From Dactylosporangium sp. (GTDB lineage: Bacteria; Actinomycetota; Actinomycetes; Mycobacteriales; Micromonosporaceae), in the NCBI GenBank assembly GCA_013041765.1, contig JABDRL010000217.1:24888-88887 (forward strand): a stretch of DNA of 64,000 nucleotides. The letters are read 5' to 3'. Under the pieces are notes generated by a model, which saw nothing but the letters and a program-made list of their open reading frames with translations, was not told where the DNA came from and did not search any database. Positions within the stretch are counted from its first letter, which is position 1, and each line of letters begins with the position of its first letter. Of this stretch, positions 52,693-62,614 are shown piece after piece. The translations under genes and the position numbers were made by a program.

Positions 52693-52709
52693 ATGCAACT
52701 CGTTGGCAA
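52693..52709. promoter_or_regulatory. Nur-like operator upstream of cbiM
   Basis: ATGCAA-CTCGT-TGGCAA matches the streptomycete nickel regulator Nur consensus TTGCAA-N5-TTGCAA at 10 of 12 positions, 46 bases before the cbiM GTG. It suggests nickel-responsive control. Confidence 0.45.
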
Positions 52710-52889
52710 TAACAAGATACTGGCGCCCATCCACGGCGGCCAGTAGCTCGTTCGAGACGAACCGCACGAGGTGTCGACGACGACACCGGCGGCGAGATGC
52801 ACTCCCGCCCTCGCGCCGACCGCTCCAGCCAAACACGCAGAGTGGTCAACTACATATCAGAAAGTAACCATCCACCACTATGCACAAGG

Positions 52890-52987
52890 TTATCCACAGA
52901 GTTGTTCACAAACAGCTTCACTCTGTGGATAACTTGATCGACCTGTGGACAACCCGCTGGGTCTACAGACCTACCAGCTGTGGATAG
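52890..52987. promoter_or_regulatory. Cluster of five DnaA-box-like sites
   Basis: TTATCCACA (52890-52898, perfect consensus), TTGTTCACA (52902-52910, one mismatch), and in reverse TGTGGATAA (52924-52932, perfect), TGTGGACAA (52944-52952, the actinobacterial TTGTCCACA variant) and TGTGGATAG (52979-52987). The first and third sites form the inverted repeat GTTATCCACAGAG...CTCTGTGGATAAC. The cluster lies between cbiM and the ManD-type gene (the fifth box overlaps its 3' end); no dnaA or dnaN is nearby. Confidence 0.7.
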
Positions 52988-54179
52988 TCCGATCCTCCAG
53001 GCGGTTCACCGGCAACGCCGCCGGCTGGTACGGGTACTGGGCCGCCACCTGCTCGTCGAGGTCCACCCCGAGCCCCGGTTCCTCCGCGGGATGCAGGTAG
53101 CCGGCCTCGAACCGGTAGGTGTGCGGGAACGCCGTGTCCGTGGCCCGGGTATGCCGCATGTACTCCTGCAACCCGAAGTTGGGGATGCTGATGTCCAGGT
53201 GCAGGGCTGCGGCCAGGGAGACCGGCGACAGGTCCGTCGCGCCGTGGGAGCCGCTGCGCACGTGGTACAGCGAGGCGAAATCGAAGATCCGGCGCAGGTG
53301 GGTGAGGCCGCCGGCGTGCACCACCGACGTACGGATGTAGTCAATCAGTTGTTCGCTGATGAGCCGCTGGCAGTCCCAGATCGTGTTGAAGACCTCGCCG
53401 ACGGCCAGAGGCGTCGTCGTATGCTGCCGGATCAGCCTGAACCCCTCCTGGAGTTCCGCGCGGACCGGATCCTCCAGCCAGGTCAGCGCGTACGGTTCGA
53501 GGCTTCTGCCCAGCCGGGCCGCCTCGATCGGCGTCAGCCGGTGGTGGACATCGTGCAGCAGTCGAAGGTGCGGTCCGAACTCGTCGCGGACCCGGGCGAA
53601 GACCGGCGGAACGGCCGCCAGGTAGCGCTCGGTGGACCACTCGACCTCGGTGGCGATGGCCGCGTCGGCCGGCTCGTAGAACATCCGGTCCCCGCCGACC
53701 CCGTAGGTGGTCGTCAGCCCCGGTACACCGGTCTGTACCCGTACCGCCCGGTATCCCATGTCGACGTAGCGACCGACCTCGACCAGGACCTCGTCGACCG
53801 TCTCGGCGTTGGCGTGCCCGTACACGGTGACGCCCGCCCTGGACCTACCCCCCAGCAACTGGTAGACGGGCAGGCCAGCCACCTTGCCCTTGATGTCCCA
53901 CAGGGCCATGTCGACCGCCGCGATCGCACTCATCGTCACCGGCCCCCGGCGCCAGTACGCCCCCTGGTAGAGGTACTGCCAGGTGTCCTCGATCATCGCC
54001 GGATCGCGGCCGAGGAGCGCGGGCACGACATGCTCGCGCAGGTAGCTGGCCACCGCGAGTTCCCGGCCGTTGAGGGTCGCGTCCCCCACGCCGGTGGCCC
54101 CCTCGTCAGTAATGATCTTCAAAGTGACGAAGTTCCGTCCGGGACAGGTAACGATGACCCGAGCCTCAGCGATCCTCAT
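52971..54179 (-). CDS. manD: Enolase-superfamily D-mannonate dehydratase (ManD type)
   Basis: 402 residues from ATG 54179. It has the ManD-type capping domain with [34 protein letters not shown] and [35 protein letters not shown]. The barrel metal ligands are in [18 protein letters not shown] and VGEVFNTIW. The catalytic-type loop VYGHANAET and the VRVQTG segment are family features. ManD dehydrates D-mannonate (and in some members D-gluconate) to 2-keto-3-deoxygluconate, part of glucuronate degradation. The start overlaps the GH115 stop by four bases, so the two genes are co-expressed. Confidence 0.9.
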   Translation of the reverse strand: MRIAEARVIVTCPGRNFVTLKIITDEGATGVGDATLNGRELAVASYLREHVVPALLGRDPAMIEDTWQYLYQGAYWRRGPVTMSAIAAVDMALWDIKGKVAGLPVYQLLGGRSRAGVTVYGHANAETVDEVLVEVGRYVDMGYRAVRVQTGVPGLTTTYGVGGDRMFYEPADAAIATEVEWSTERYLAAVPPVFARVRDEFGPHLRLLHDVHHRLTPIEAARLGRSLEPYALTWLEDPVRAELQEGFRLIRQHTTTPLAVGEVFNTIWDCQRLISEQLIDYIRTSVVHAGGLTHLRRIFDFASLYHVRSGSHGATDLSPVSLAAALHLDISIPNFGLQEYMRHTRATDTAFPHTYRFEAGYLHPAEEPGLGVDLDEQVAAQYPYQPAALPVNRLEDRTIHSW

Positions 54180-57100
54180 CCCAGGTTCCCCTCCACGTGG
54201 TGGCTTTCCGGTGGGCCGAGACAGCTCGGCCGCAGACCACCGGTGTCCACGATGATCCGTTGTACGACGACGGTCGGATCGACCATCCAGAACTTCAACC
54301 GGTGCACACCCGGGCTGCCGATCTGGTGCACCGTCGCGGTGCGGTTGATGTTGTCGGAGGTGTTCCGCTCCCACTGCCGATTCATGGTCAGGTCCTCGGC
54401 TCCGGTCCTGGCCGCGATCGCCACCGTCTGGGGCGCATCGTCGTCGAAGGAGACCGCGTACCGCGGCCCACCGCTGGAACGGGTGTCGTTGCGCGGGGAC
54501 AGGTACCCCCAGACCGTCACCGTCCCCGCGGTCAGCAGGGTCAGCTCGTACTCCAGCCGGGGGCCGTCCGCTCCGGGTCGCACCGGCCGCGCGGTGACCG
54601 GGAACGGTTCCATCCCCGCGCCGGTGCGCCCGATGTCGGGAATGCGCCGCCAGCGGACGTCCGGGGTGTCGACAATGGTGCTGGCGTGCTCTGCCTCAAC
54701 GGCGACATACCCGTTGGCCTCGACAAACCCGCAGAATCCCGCGGCGGGTGCCTCGGGGCGTTCCACGACGGCGGCAACGACCACCGTGGTGCCCTCGGAT
54801 CCGGCGATGGTGATCGGCACAGTGGTCGTTCCGCTCGGCACCCTGGCCCAGTCGATCCGCAGCGCGACCCGGACCTGTTGCTCGACCCGGATCGTCGGCG
54901 GATCGGCGATGACCCACGGCACGCCGGGGACCACGTCAACGTGGAAGGCCTTCTGGCCGCGGTTGAACACCTCGATGTACTGCCGAGGCTGACGCTGGAA
55001 CGGGCTGAACGCCGGCAGTACCGGCGCGGTCCGCCCGCCCGGCCAGCACGCCTCGGATCCGTCGATCGCCACCCCCATCGCCTCGACGGGCGGCACCGCG
55101 ATCCGCCGGACCGGTGGAAAGATCTCATCGGTGATGGCGACGTTGTCCAGCTCGGGCTGCTGCCAGGACGCGTCGGGGCCGTAGCGCTCCACATCTCCGT
55201 ACCCGATCTTCGGCTGGGTCTGGAAGCCGCGCCACTTCCCGCCCGCGAGCACCGTGTTGTAGTACTCGGACATCCGCTGGTCATCGGCGAGTCGCGCCTC
55301 GGCGACCGCGGCGAGATCATTGGTGGCCGCCCGTCCCTGCCGGGCGTAGTGCAGGTTGGTGAACTGCGCCAGGCGCAGGGCGTAGAGGTTGGCGGTCGCC
55401 TCGACCGGATAGCGCACCAGGTGGTAGTACGTGTCCTGGCAGCGCGGCGGCAGGCTCTGGCCGAGCCGCTCGACCCGCCGGGCCAGGCACCGCCATTCCT
55501 CGGTGACCTGCTCGATCTCCTGGTAGTCGGTCAGACTGAACGGGCTGGCCTGATCGTCGTAGACCACGGCGGTCGCATCGGTGGTCAGGTCCTTGGACTC
55601 GTCGAGGCTGATCCGCCGGTTGAGCAGTTCGGGCTTGCGGCGAGACTGCAACCGCCCGTACGTGTGCAGCACGTCGGCGATGTTGGCCGCCGGTTCCGGG
55701 CCGAACTGTTGCTCGGCGAACCGGCGTTCCCACTCGGGCAGGCGTTCGACCGGCCAGCGGTCGGGGTCCCAGGCATAGTCGAGGAAGAACGACAGCGGCA
55801 GTTCCTGGCCCTTCAGGTCACCGACGTTCACCACCCACAGCCGGTCGACCCCGTAGCGGTAGGCCTGATGCAACTGGTCCCAGGCGTTGGCGAGCAGCGT
55901 GGTGTCCACCCACTTGTAGTTGCGCCCGTCGCCGACATAGTCGAAGTGGTAGTACAGCCCCCATCCGCCGGCCCGTCGCGGCAGGTCCGGGTCGGGCAGC
56001 TTGCGCAGATTGCCCCAGTTGTCGTCGCTGAGGATGAGGGTGACGTCGTCCGGGGCCGACAGCCCCTGGTCGGCGTACCGCTGAACCTCCTTGTACAGCG
56101 CCCAGGCCTGCGGGAGCTTCGTCACGTCCCGGCCGATCTCCCGAGTCAGGATCTCGCGCTGGGTCGCGATGATGTCCCGCATCAACTCGATGCCGTCGCC
56201 ATCGGACAGACAGAGATCCCCGTTACCCCGCATGCCGAGGGTCACGACACCCTCGAAGTCCTCCGCAGTCATCCTGCGGATGCCCTCGGTCCAGTACGCC
56301 TTGATGGCCTCGGCGTTGTGCCGGAAACTCCACTCCCCGGTGCCGCCGTAGGGGTCATGTCCCGGAACGACGATGGTGCCGCCGGCGTCACGCACCGCTG
56401 GAACCGCATGCCGGTTCCACTCCTCGATGCCACGCATCATCGGCGCCTCGTGCGAGGTGCCCATGATGACGCCGTAGTCCTTGGCCGTCGCGTGGTTGGT
56501 CGGGTCGTCTTCGGCGAACGCCCGGCCCCAGACCGCGGGCCACAGGTAGTTGGCCTTCAGCCGCAGGATCGTCTCGAAGACTCGGGCGTAGAACGCGGCG
56601 TTGAAGCCGTTCGGGAATCCCGGAGCCAGGCCGGGGCCGAAATGGCCCGGGGCCCAGGTGCCGAGGACCGGGTTCTCGTCGTTGATGAAGAACCCGCGGT
56701 ATTTCACCGCCGGAGTGCCCTGGGTATGCCGTCCGGGCAGGACGTACACCTCGTCCTGATGGCGCGGGGAGATGTCGAGCCACCAGTACCAGGGGGAAAC
56801 GCCCAGCTGGCGGCAGACGTCGTAGACGGCGAAGATGGTGCCACGCTGATCGCTGCCCGCGAGCACGAGCGCTCGGGCGATCCCCGGCAGGGGGTCCTCG
56901 ACGATCTGTTCCAGGGAGGTCTCCCACTCCCCCGCCACGCCCGTGACGTCCAGCTTGCCCTCGGCGATCAGGCTATCGATCAGTGGACTGCGGTTGATCG
57001 TCCCGATGAGCACAACCTCCGGGTGGGCCCGAGCTTCCAGGTCCGGCACCGCGGCCATCGCGACGGTCGGTTCGGCACCGGTGACGCGGGCAAGATCACC

Positions 57101-57316
57101 TCGAAGATCACGAACGGCGCGGACGACTCCCGGCCAGTCGCCCTCGCTGACTCTCAGCGGGGTAGCCTTCCCTCCCGCTACCAGCGCGAATGCTCCGGAC
57201 TGCCAGGCGGTCACGACATACCGGGAGGTGTGGTCCGGGGGGTGACTCCGGGTGTGGTCCGGGGGGTACGGCGTGGCATCGTCCGGGGTATCGGCCCGGG
57301 ACGGACGTCTGCTCAT
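54176..57316 (-). CDS. GH115 xylan alpha-1,2-glucuronidase
   Basis: 1046 residues from ATG 57316 with GGAGG seven bases upstream. The family features are [81 protein letters not shown] and [15 protein letters not shown]-terminal beta region of about 400 residues is consistent with GH115 dimerisation. GH115 removes (4-O-methyl)glucuronic acid from internal positions of xylan. From this start no signal peptide is seen; a hydrophobic stretch lies upstream in the same frame but lacks a ribosome site. The operator-like palindrome 57366-57380 precedes the gene. Confidence 0.9.
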   Translation of the reverse strand: MSRRPSRADTPDDATPYPPDHTRSHPPDHTSRYVVTAWQSGAFALVAGGKATPLRVSEGDWPGVVRAVRDLRGDLARVTGAEPTVAMAAVPDLEARAHPEVVLIGTINRSPLIDSLIAEGKLDVTGVAGEWETSLEQIVEDPLPGIARALVLAGSDQRGTIFAVYDVCRQLGVSPWYWWLDISPRHQDEVYVLPGRHTQGTPAVKYRGFFINDENPVLGTWAPGHFGPGLAPGFPNGFNAAFYARVFETILRLKANYLWPAVWGRAFAEDDPTNHATAKDYGVIMGTSHEAPMMRGIEEWNRHAVPAVRDAGGTIVVPGHDPYGGTGEWSFRHNAEAIKAYWTEGIRRMTAEDFEGVVTLGMRGNGDLCLSDGDGIELMRDIIATQREILTREIGRDVTKLPQAWALYKEVQRYADQGLSAPDDVTLILSDDNWGNLRKLPDPDLPRRAGGWGLYYHFDYVGDGRNYKWVDTTLLANAWDQLHQAYRYGVDRLWVVNVGDLKGQELPLSFFLDYAWDPDRWPVERLPEWERRFAEQQFGPEPAANIADVLHTYGRLQSRRKPELLNRRISLDESKDLTTDATAVVYDDQASPFSLTDYQEIEQVTEEWRCLARRVERLGQSLPPRCQDTYYHLVRYPVEATANLYALRLAQFTNLHYARQGRAATNDLAAVAEARLADDQRMSEYYNTVLAGGKWRGFQTQPKIGYGDVERYGPDASWQQPELDNVAITDEIFPPVRRIAVPPVEAMGVAIDGSEACWPGGRTAPVLPAFSPFQRQPRQYIEVFNRGQKAFHVDVVPGVPWVIADPPTIRVEQQVRVALRIDWARVPSGTTTVPITIAGSEGTTVVVAAVVERPEAPAAGFCGFVEANGYVAVEAEHASTIVDTPDVRWRRIPDIGRTGAGMEPFPVTARPVRPGADGPRLEYELTLLTAGTVTVWGYLSPRNDTRSSGGPRYAVSFDDDAPQTVAIAARTGAEDLTMNRQWERNTSDNINRTATVHQIGSPGVHRLKFWMVDPTVVVQRIIVDTGGLRPSCLGPPESHHVEGNLG

Positions 57317-57365
57317 GAGCGGCCTCCAGGTCACGGCCAGCAGGACAGCAAGTGTCGTGAATATA

Positions 57366-57380
57366 CCGGAAACTTTCCGG
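57366..57380. promoter_or_regulatory. CCGGAAACTTTCCGG palindrome, putative xylan-regulon operator
   Basis: A perfect 15-bp palindrome with a GAAACTTTC core, 50 bases upstream of the GH115 start. A GAAANTTTC-type palindrome is described in promoters of actinomycete xylanase genes, so this is a candidate binding site for a LacI-type repressor. Confidence 0.55.
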
Positions 57381-57497
57381 AAGAGCGCTGTCCCGAACCG
57401 AGACTTCCAGCATCGGCGGTGCCGCCCGCGACCAACGGCCGGCCCGCTGCGGACCCTGGGGCATTCGGCTGGCAGCGGCCGCTGCATGATCGTAGGC

Positions 57498-57788
57498 ATG
57501 GCTGAGAACCTGTCTACCTTCGTGGTGACCTACCGCTACGTCCCCGAAATGGAACACCGGCGCACGCCGCACCGCCAGGACCATCTCCGCTGGCTGCGCG
57601 AACTGGCCGAGACGGACCGGCTGGTCCTCGCCGGCGCCACCCGCGACCCGGTGGACACCGCCATCCTGATCGTCCGAGCCGAGGACGCATACGCCGTGCG
57701 CCGGTTGCTGCTCGACGACCCCTACGCCCGGGCCAGCCTCATCGTGGATACCACCGTCCGCCCGATCGGCCTCGCGGTCGGCGGCTGA
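57498..57788 (+). CDS. YciI-like (YCII-related) small protein
   Basis: 96 residues from ATG 57498. STFVVTYRYVPEMEHRRTPHRQDHLRWL, VLAGATRDPVDTAILIVRAEDAYAVRRLLLDDPYARASLI shows the ferredoxin-like YCII fold with the conserved HRQDHL histidine and the DPY segment. The function is unclear in most members. It is divergent from GH115. Confidence 0.88.
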   Translation: MAENLSTFVVTYRYVPEMEHRRTPHRQDHLRWLRELAETDRLVLAGATRDPVDTAILIVRAEDAYAVRRLLLDDPYARASLIVDTTVRPIGLAVGG

Positions 57789-57913
57789 ACCGAGGCGCGT
57801 CCGTTCCTGCTCCGCACCGGACAGCTGCCGAAAGACCATGGCGTCCGATGACTCGCCCGTCTTTGGTACGTTGCGGTCCGCCCCAGGCCGTCACGGAAGC
57901 GGGACAGGAAACG

Positions 57914-58477
57914 ATGCAGATTCAAGACCAGCGACACCTGCTCATCCGGCAGCGCGTCAGAATCATGGTGAACCAGTACGAGGTGCACGCGGCAACGCCG
58001 GACGGCGCCGAAGGGGCGCTTCTCGCCTTCGCCCAGCAGAAACGGCTGGCGATGAAGGAGCAGGTGACGCTCTACACCGATGACACCAAGCAACAGGCGG
58101 TGCTCGGGTTCAAGGCGCGTCAGGTCATCGACCTCGGAGCCACCTACGACGTCGTGGATGCCTCGGGACAACCAGTCGGTCTGTTTCGCAAGGACTTCAA
58201 ACGGTCGCTGCTGTCCTCAACCTGGTACCTGGAGCAGCCCGGTCTGGGCATCATGACCGGCCAGGAGCGCAACATGGCGGTTGCGCTCCTGCGCCGGTTC
58301 ATCGTGTCCTGGCTGCCATACCATTTCGATTTCATCATCGACGGGCGGCCGGCGTTCTCCGTGGTGAAGAAATGGGGCCTGCGAGACCGGTACACCATCG
58401 ACATTCAGGATGACCGGATTGACCGTCGCCTGATCATCGCGATAGCGGTCGCCCTGGACGCACTTCAGGGACGCTGA
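57914..58477 (+). CDS. LURP-one-related (tubby-like) protein
   Basis: 187 residues from ATG 57914. HLLIRQRVRIMVNQYEV, GFKARQVIDLGATYDVVDASGQPVGLFRKDFKRSLLSSTW and PYHFDFIIDG match the LURP-one-like beta barrel found in plants and actinobacteria. Its role in bacteria is unknown. The last 44 bases overlap the convergent MMPL gene. Confidence 0.85.
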   Translation: MQIQDQRHLLIRQRVRIMVNQYEVHAATPDGAEGALLAFAQQKRLAMKEQVTLYTDDTKQQAVLGFKARQVIDLGATYDVVDASGQPVGLFRKDFKRSLLSSTWYLEQPGLGIMTGQERNMAVALLRRFIVSWLPYHFDFIIDGRPAFSVVKKWGLRDRYTIDIQDDRIDRRLIIAIAVALDALQGR

Positions 58478-60566
58478 TTCTGGTCGGCCACCAGGTAACG
58501 GGGCCGAGGTCGAGGGTCAGTGCCGGGACCAGCAGCGTGCGCACGACCATGGTGTCGAGCAGCACCCCGAGCGCGATGATGACCCCGGTCTGCACCGAGG
58601 GCACCAGCGGTAGCACCCCCAGCGACGCGAACGTCGCGGCGAGCACGATGCCGGCACTGGTGATGACCCCACCGGTCACCATCAGCGCGCGCAGCATCCC
58701 GGCCCGGTGGCCCCACCGCACGGTCTCCTCGCGGGCCCTGGCCATCAGGAAGATCGTGTAATCCACCCCGAGGGCGACCAGGAACAGGAACGCCAGCAGC
58801 GGGAGGGCCTCCCACAGCCTCGGATGTCCCAGGGCTTCCAGCACCAGACCTCCGGCACCCATCGCGGCAACGTACGACAGCACGACGCTGGCCAGAAGCA
58901 GCACCGGGGCGACCAGCGACCGGAGCAGGAGGGCCAGGACCAGCAGGACCACACCGAGAATCAGCGGCATCACCACCCAGTTGTCGCGGGCCGTGATGCG
59001 CTCGGTGTCCAGGGTCTCCGCCGCCTCACCGGCCACCAGCGCCCGCGCGCCCGGCACCGCGTGCACCGCCGTGCGTAGCCGCTCGACCGTCGCCTGCGCC
59101 GCCGAGCCCGAGTCGTCATCCAGGATGGCCCGCACCCGCACCCACCGCCCGTCGGCCGAGGTCTCGGCCGGCTCGACGGTCGCGACCCCGGACACGTCCC
59201 GGGCCGCCTCGACGACCCGGTCACCGCTGCCGGCCGCTGCGACGATCTCGGCAGGTTGGATCATCCCCGCGGGAAAATGCTGCTCCATGAGGTGCTGCCC
59301 GGTCACGGAGCCGACCTCGGTGGTGAAGTACTCGTCGTCGGGCATGCCGATGCCCAGCCGGGTGACGCCGAGGCTCAGCGCGCACAGAACCAGGACCGCG
59401 GCGATCCAGACGGTCCGGGGACGCCCGGCGACGCCGTCGGCGATACGCCGCCAGATCCCGTGCCGCTCAACGCCGGCACCGGCCCGGGGGACGAACGGCC
59501 AGAACAGCGGCCGCCCGCAGAGCACCAGGAGGGCCGGGAGCAGGGTCACCATCGCCAGGAAGGTGGTGGCGATACCGGCAGCCCCAACCGCGCCCAGCCC
59601 CCTGGTCGCCGGCAGATCCGCGGCGGTCAGGCAGAGCAGGCCGACAATGACGGTCCCTGCGGACGCGGCAAGCGCCGGAAACACCCCGCGCAGTGCGGTG
59701 GCCATCGCGGTGTGCCGGTCGATGGTCAGTCGCAGCTGTTCCCGGTACCGGGAAATGATCAGCAGGGCGTAGTCCACCCCGACGCCGAACACCAGGACGG
59801 TCAGGATGCTGCGGCTCTGGAAGTCGACCGTCAGCCCCCCGGATTTCGCCAGCCCGTACACCACCGCGTTGGCTACTTGGTTGGCGACGGCGGCGGCCAC
59901 CAGCGGTACCAGCCACAGCAACGGGCTGCGGTAGATCACGACCAGCAGCAGGGTCACGGTGAGGGCGGTCGCCAGCAGCAGCGCACTGTCCATGCCGGAA
60001 AACGCGTCGGACACGTCGGCCTCGGCGCCGGCCGAACCGGTCAGCGCGGTCCGCAGCCCCGCGGGGACGTCGGCGGCCAGCCGGTCTCGGATCTTTCCGG
60101 TCGTCTCCTCCTGCTCGTCTTCGTCCCCGGGTACCCGGAAGGACACCAGCAGCGCCGCACCGTCCGCACTGACCGTGGGCTGGCCGACCGTGCCGCCCTC
60201 GGCGTACCGGGTGAACGCCGCCCGGTCCGCCGAGACCTTCGTCTGGTCCGCCGGGGTCAGCCCGCCGTCCCGCGCGTAGACAGCGATGGCCACCAGGGCG
60301 TCACTTTCCGGGAACGCCTGGTCGAGCCGGGTCTGGGCGCGCTCCACCTCCGCCGCGGCCGGCAGGGAACCCAGTTGCTCGTTGTCCTCCATCTGGGCAA
60401 GATCCGCCGCCAGTGGCACGCAGACCGCCACCAGGACCAGCCAGAGCCCCACGGTCAGGTACTTGCCACGCCGCCCGGACGGCAGCCGGGCCAGCAGGCG
60501 GGTCGCTGTGGAGGAGATCCTTCCCGGCTCGGGTCCCCGCGAGCGGGATTCGATTGTCGTCGTCAT
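58434..60566 (-). CDS. MMPL/RND-family exporter
   Basis: About 710 residues from ATG 60566; the frame stays open to an ATG at 60665 (33 residues more), which leaves only 10 bases to the divergent kinase gene. Twelve transmembrane helices occur in two halves, each with an extracytoplasmic domain. RND/MMPL motifs include VFGVGVDYALLIISRYREQL in the first half and ALGVDYTIFLMARAREE in the second. The family exports lipids, siderophores or drugs using proton motive force. It is divergent from a two-component system that may control it. Confidence 0.9.
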   Translation of the reverse strand: MTTTIESRSRGPEPGRISSTATRLLARLPSGRRGKYLTVGLWLVLVAVCVPLAADLAQMEDNEQLGSLPAAAEVERAQTRLDQAFPESDALVAIAVYARDGGLTPADQTKVSADRAAFTRYAEGGTVGQPTVSADGAALLVSFRVPGDEDEQEETTGKIRDRLAADVPAGLRTALTGSAGAEADVSDAFSGMDSALLLATALTVTLLLVVIYRSPLLWLVPLVAAAVANQVANAVVYGLAKSGGLTVDFQSRSILTVLVFGVGVDYALLIISRYREQLRLTIDRHTAMATALRGVFPALAASAGTVIVGLLCLTAADLPATRGLGAVGAAGIATTFLAMVTLLPALLVLCGRPLFWPFVPRAGAGVERHGIWRRIADGVAGRPRTVWIAAVLVLCALSLGVTRLGIGMPDDEYFTTEVGSVTGQHLMEQHFPAGMIQPAEIVAAAGSGDRVVEAARDVSGVATVEPAETSADGRWVRVRAILDDDSGSAAQATVERLRTAVHAVPGARALVAGEAAETLDTERITARDNWVVMPLILGVVLLVLALLLRSLVAPVLLLASVVLSYVAAMGAGGLVLEALGHPRLWEALPLLAFLFLVALGVDYTIFLMARAREETVRWGHRAGMLRALMVTGGVITSAGIVLAATFASLGVLPLVPSVQTGVIIALGVLLDTMVVRTLLVPALTLDLGPVTWWPTRISVPEVRPGRPLSR

Positions 60567-60674
60567 GGATTCGATGACATCGGCTGAAACCGGTCCAGTC
60601 AGGGGTGCCAGGTCCCGGATCGCGGTGGTGGTAGCACTCCTTTCCGCATCGTGGTTCCTGGTCATAATGAGCGG

Positions 60675-62018
60675 GTGGGCTGGCCATCATTCACCGACAC
60701 CGTCGCGGCGGCGCGCCGCCGGGTGCTGGCGGTCCTGTCGCCGGTCGTGCGCCCCGGTGCGGTGGCCGCCGGGTGCGGGCTGGTCGTCGCCACGCTGTCG
60801 CTGGCCACCGGCCCCGTCCTGATCGTGCTGGCCCTGGCGTCGCTACTGCTCGTCCCGGTGCTCGGCATCGGATTCGCCCTGTTCCCCATGGTGATGACGC
60901 TGGTCCGCGCGGTCGCGAACGTCCATCGACGCCTGGCACGGCACTCCGGCGTCGAGATCCCGGTGCCGTACCGGCCGCTGCCAGCCGGAGCCGGCTTCGG
61001 AACCTGGCGCCGCTTCCGGTGCACGGTCGGAGACCCGGCGACCTGGCGCGACCTCGCCTGGTTACTGCCGGGCACCGTGGCCGGAGCCGTGCTGGGCCTG
61101 GCCGCCAGCGGCCCGTCCGGCTACGGCTTGGAGGGACTCCTCGGTGTGCCGGTCCTGCTCTATCTCTCCGGCCACTGGCACGGCTACGGCGCCATCTGGC
61201 CGACGGAGAGTCTCGGCCAGGCGCTGCTGTCGATACCGCAGGGCCTGCTGATCCTCATCCCGGCACTGGTCATCGCCCGGTGGTTCATGTGGCTGCACGC
61301 CTCGTTCACGAGGCCGTTCCTCCGGCCGACCAAGGCCGCCGAGCTGGCGCTGCGGGTGACACACCTGGCCACCACCCGGTCAGACACCCTCGATGCCCAG
61401 GCGGCGGAGCTGCGGCGGATCGAGCGCGACCTGCACGACGGGGCGCAGGCCCGGATCGTCGCCCTCGGCATGAACATCGGCCTGGCGGAGGAACTACTGC
61501 GGCGGGACCCGGCCGCGGCGCAGCGGCTGCTGGCCGATGCCCGCCAGACCAGCGGCGAAGCCCTGACCGAGCTACGCGCCCTGGTCCGCGGCATCCATCC
61601 CCCGGTCCTCGTCGAGCGTGGCCTGGCCGGCGCCGTCGAGGCACTGGCCCTCACCATCACGGTGCCGGTGGAGGTCGACCTCGATCTGCCGGGCCGGCTA
61701 CTCCCCCCGATCGAATCGACGGCCTACTTCGCAGTCGCCGAGACACTTGCCAACATCACCCGGCACAGCGGCGCCCGACGCGTATGGATCATCCTCCGGC
61801 ACACCCCCGGCCGGCTGACCATCATGGTCGGCGACAACGGTTGCGGCGGCGCCGATCCCGCGGCCGGGACCGGCCTGCGGGGCATCGAGCGCCGGCTCGC
61901 CGCGTTCGATGGAACGATGGGAGTGACCAGCCCGCCAGGCGGGCCAACCGTCGTGATGATGGAGCTGCCGTGCGAGTTGTCATCGCCGAAGACCTCGCCC
62001 TCCTCCGAGACGGCCTGA
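60675..62018 (+). CDS. NarL-type sensor histidine kinase (HisKA_3/HATPase)
   Basis: 447 residues from GTG 60675. Hydrophobic helices in the first 215 residues (including four or more transmembrane segments) are followed by a HisKA_3 dimerisation domain with the phosphoacceptor in RRIERDLHDGAQARIVALGMN and an ATPase with AETLANITRHSGARRV (N box), DNGCGG and GTGLRGIERRL (G boxes). No PAS or other cytoplasmic sensor is visible, so sensing is probably membrane-associated. It overlaps the response regulator by 49 bases. Confidence 0.93.
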   Translation: MGWPSFTDTVAAARRRVLAVLSPVVRPGAVAAGCGLVVATLSLATGPVLIVLALASLLLVPVLGIGFALFPMVMTLVRAVANVHRRLARHSGVEIPVPYRPLPAGAGFGTWRRFRCTVGDPATWRDLAWLLPGTVAGAVLGLAASGPSGYGLEGLLGVPVLLYLSGHWHGYGAIWPTESLGQALLSIPQGLLILIPALVIARWFMWLHASFTRPFLRPTKAAELALRVTHLATTRSDTLDAQAAELRRIERDLHDGAQARIVALGMNIGLAEELLRRDPAAAQRLLADARQTSGEALTELRALVRGIHPPVLVERGLAGAVEALALTITVPVEVDLDLPGRLLPPIESTAYFAVAETLANITRHSGARRVWIILRHTPGRLTIMVGDNGCGGADPAAGTGLRGIERRLAAFDGTMGVTSPPGGPTVVMMELPCELSSPKTSPSSETA

Positions 62019-62614
62019 CCCGCCTGCTCACGGCCTTTGACTGCGAGGTCGTCGATGCCGTCGACAACGGCCCGGCGCTCCTGCCGGCACTGACCCGGCA
62101 CCGGCCGGACATCGCCGTCGTTGACGTCCGGCTTCCCCCGACCTTCACCGACGAAGGGCTCCGGGCCGCCATCGCCGCCCGGGCGGCACTACCCGGCCTG
62201 CCAGTACTCGTGCTGTCGCAGCATGTCGAGCAGTTGTACGCGCGCGAGCTGCTGTCCGACCGCGCTGGTGGGATCGGCTACCTCCTCAAGGACCGGATCT
62301 CCCACGTGCGGCAGTTCGTCGATGCGGTCCGTCGGGTCGCCGCCGGAGGCACGGTGATCGATCAGGAGGTCGTCACCCAGTTGCTGGCCCGACGCGGCCA
62401 CGACGAGCCGCTGGCGGCACTGACCGCGCGGGAACGGGAGGTCCTCGGCCTCATGGCCGAGGGCTGCTCCAATGCGGCGATCGCCGGCCGGCTGTTCGTC
62501 ACCGAGAAGGCGGTTAGCAAGCACATCAACAGCATCCTCAGCAAGCTGGACCTGCCCCCGGCCGACGACGTCAACCGACGGGTGCTCGCGGTCCTCACCT
62601 ACCTGAACTTGTGA
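61970..62614 (+). CDS. NarL/LuxR-family response regulator
   Basis: 214 residues from GTG 61970 (GGAG six bases upstream). Receiver domain RVVIAEDLALLRDGL, phosphoacceptor Asp in DIAVVDVRLPP, then the C-terminal LuxR HTH (LTAREREVLGLMAEGCSNAAIAGRLF, EKAVSKHINSILSKLDL). It is the partner of the overlapping kinase and likely controls the divergent MMPL exporter; that is inference from position. Confidence 0.94.
   Translation: MRVVIAEDLALLRDGLTRLLTAFDCEVVDAVDNGPALLPALTRHRPDIAVVDVRLPPTFTDEGLRAAIAARAALPGLPVLVLSQHVEQLYARELLSDRAGGIGYLLKDRISHVRQFVDAVRRVAAGGTVIDQEVVTQLLARRGHDEPLAALTAREREVLGLMAEGCSNAAIAGRLFVTEKAVSKHINSILSKLDLPPADDVNRRVLAVLTYLNL

Noticed and set aside
52648..52970. Cobalamin riboswitch upstream of cbiM
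   Set aside because: No B12-box (GCCACTG-type) or other cobalamin aptamer core was found on the minus strand; a Nur-like site is present instead.
52890..52987. Chromosomal oriC
   Set aside because: DnaA boxes are clustered, but no dnaA, dnaN or rpmH flank the site, so the standard origin call is not supported.
52980..54992. A 670-codon plus-strand ORF opposite the ManD-type gene and GH115 3' end
   Set aside because: No domain and a coding pattern explained by the opposite strand genes.
54197..57505. A 1102-codon ORF on the plus strand opposite GH115
   Set aside because: It is a shadow of the GH115 gene caused by high GC at third positions. It has no domain and GH115 is strongly supported by motifs.
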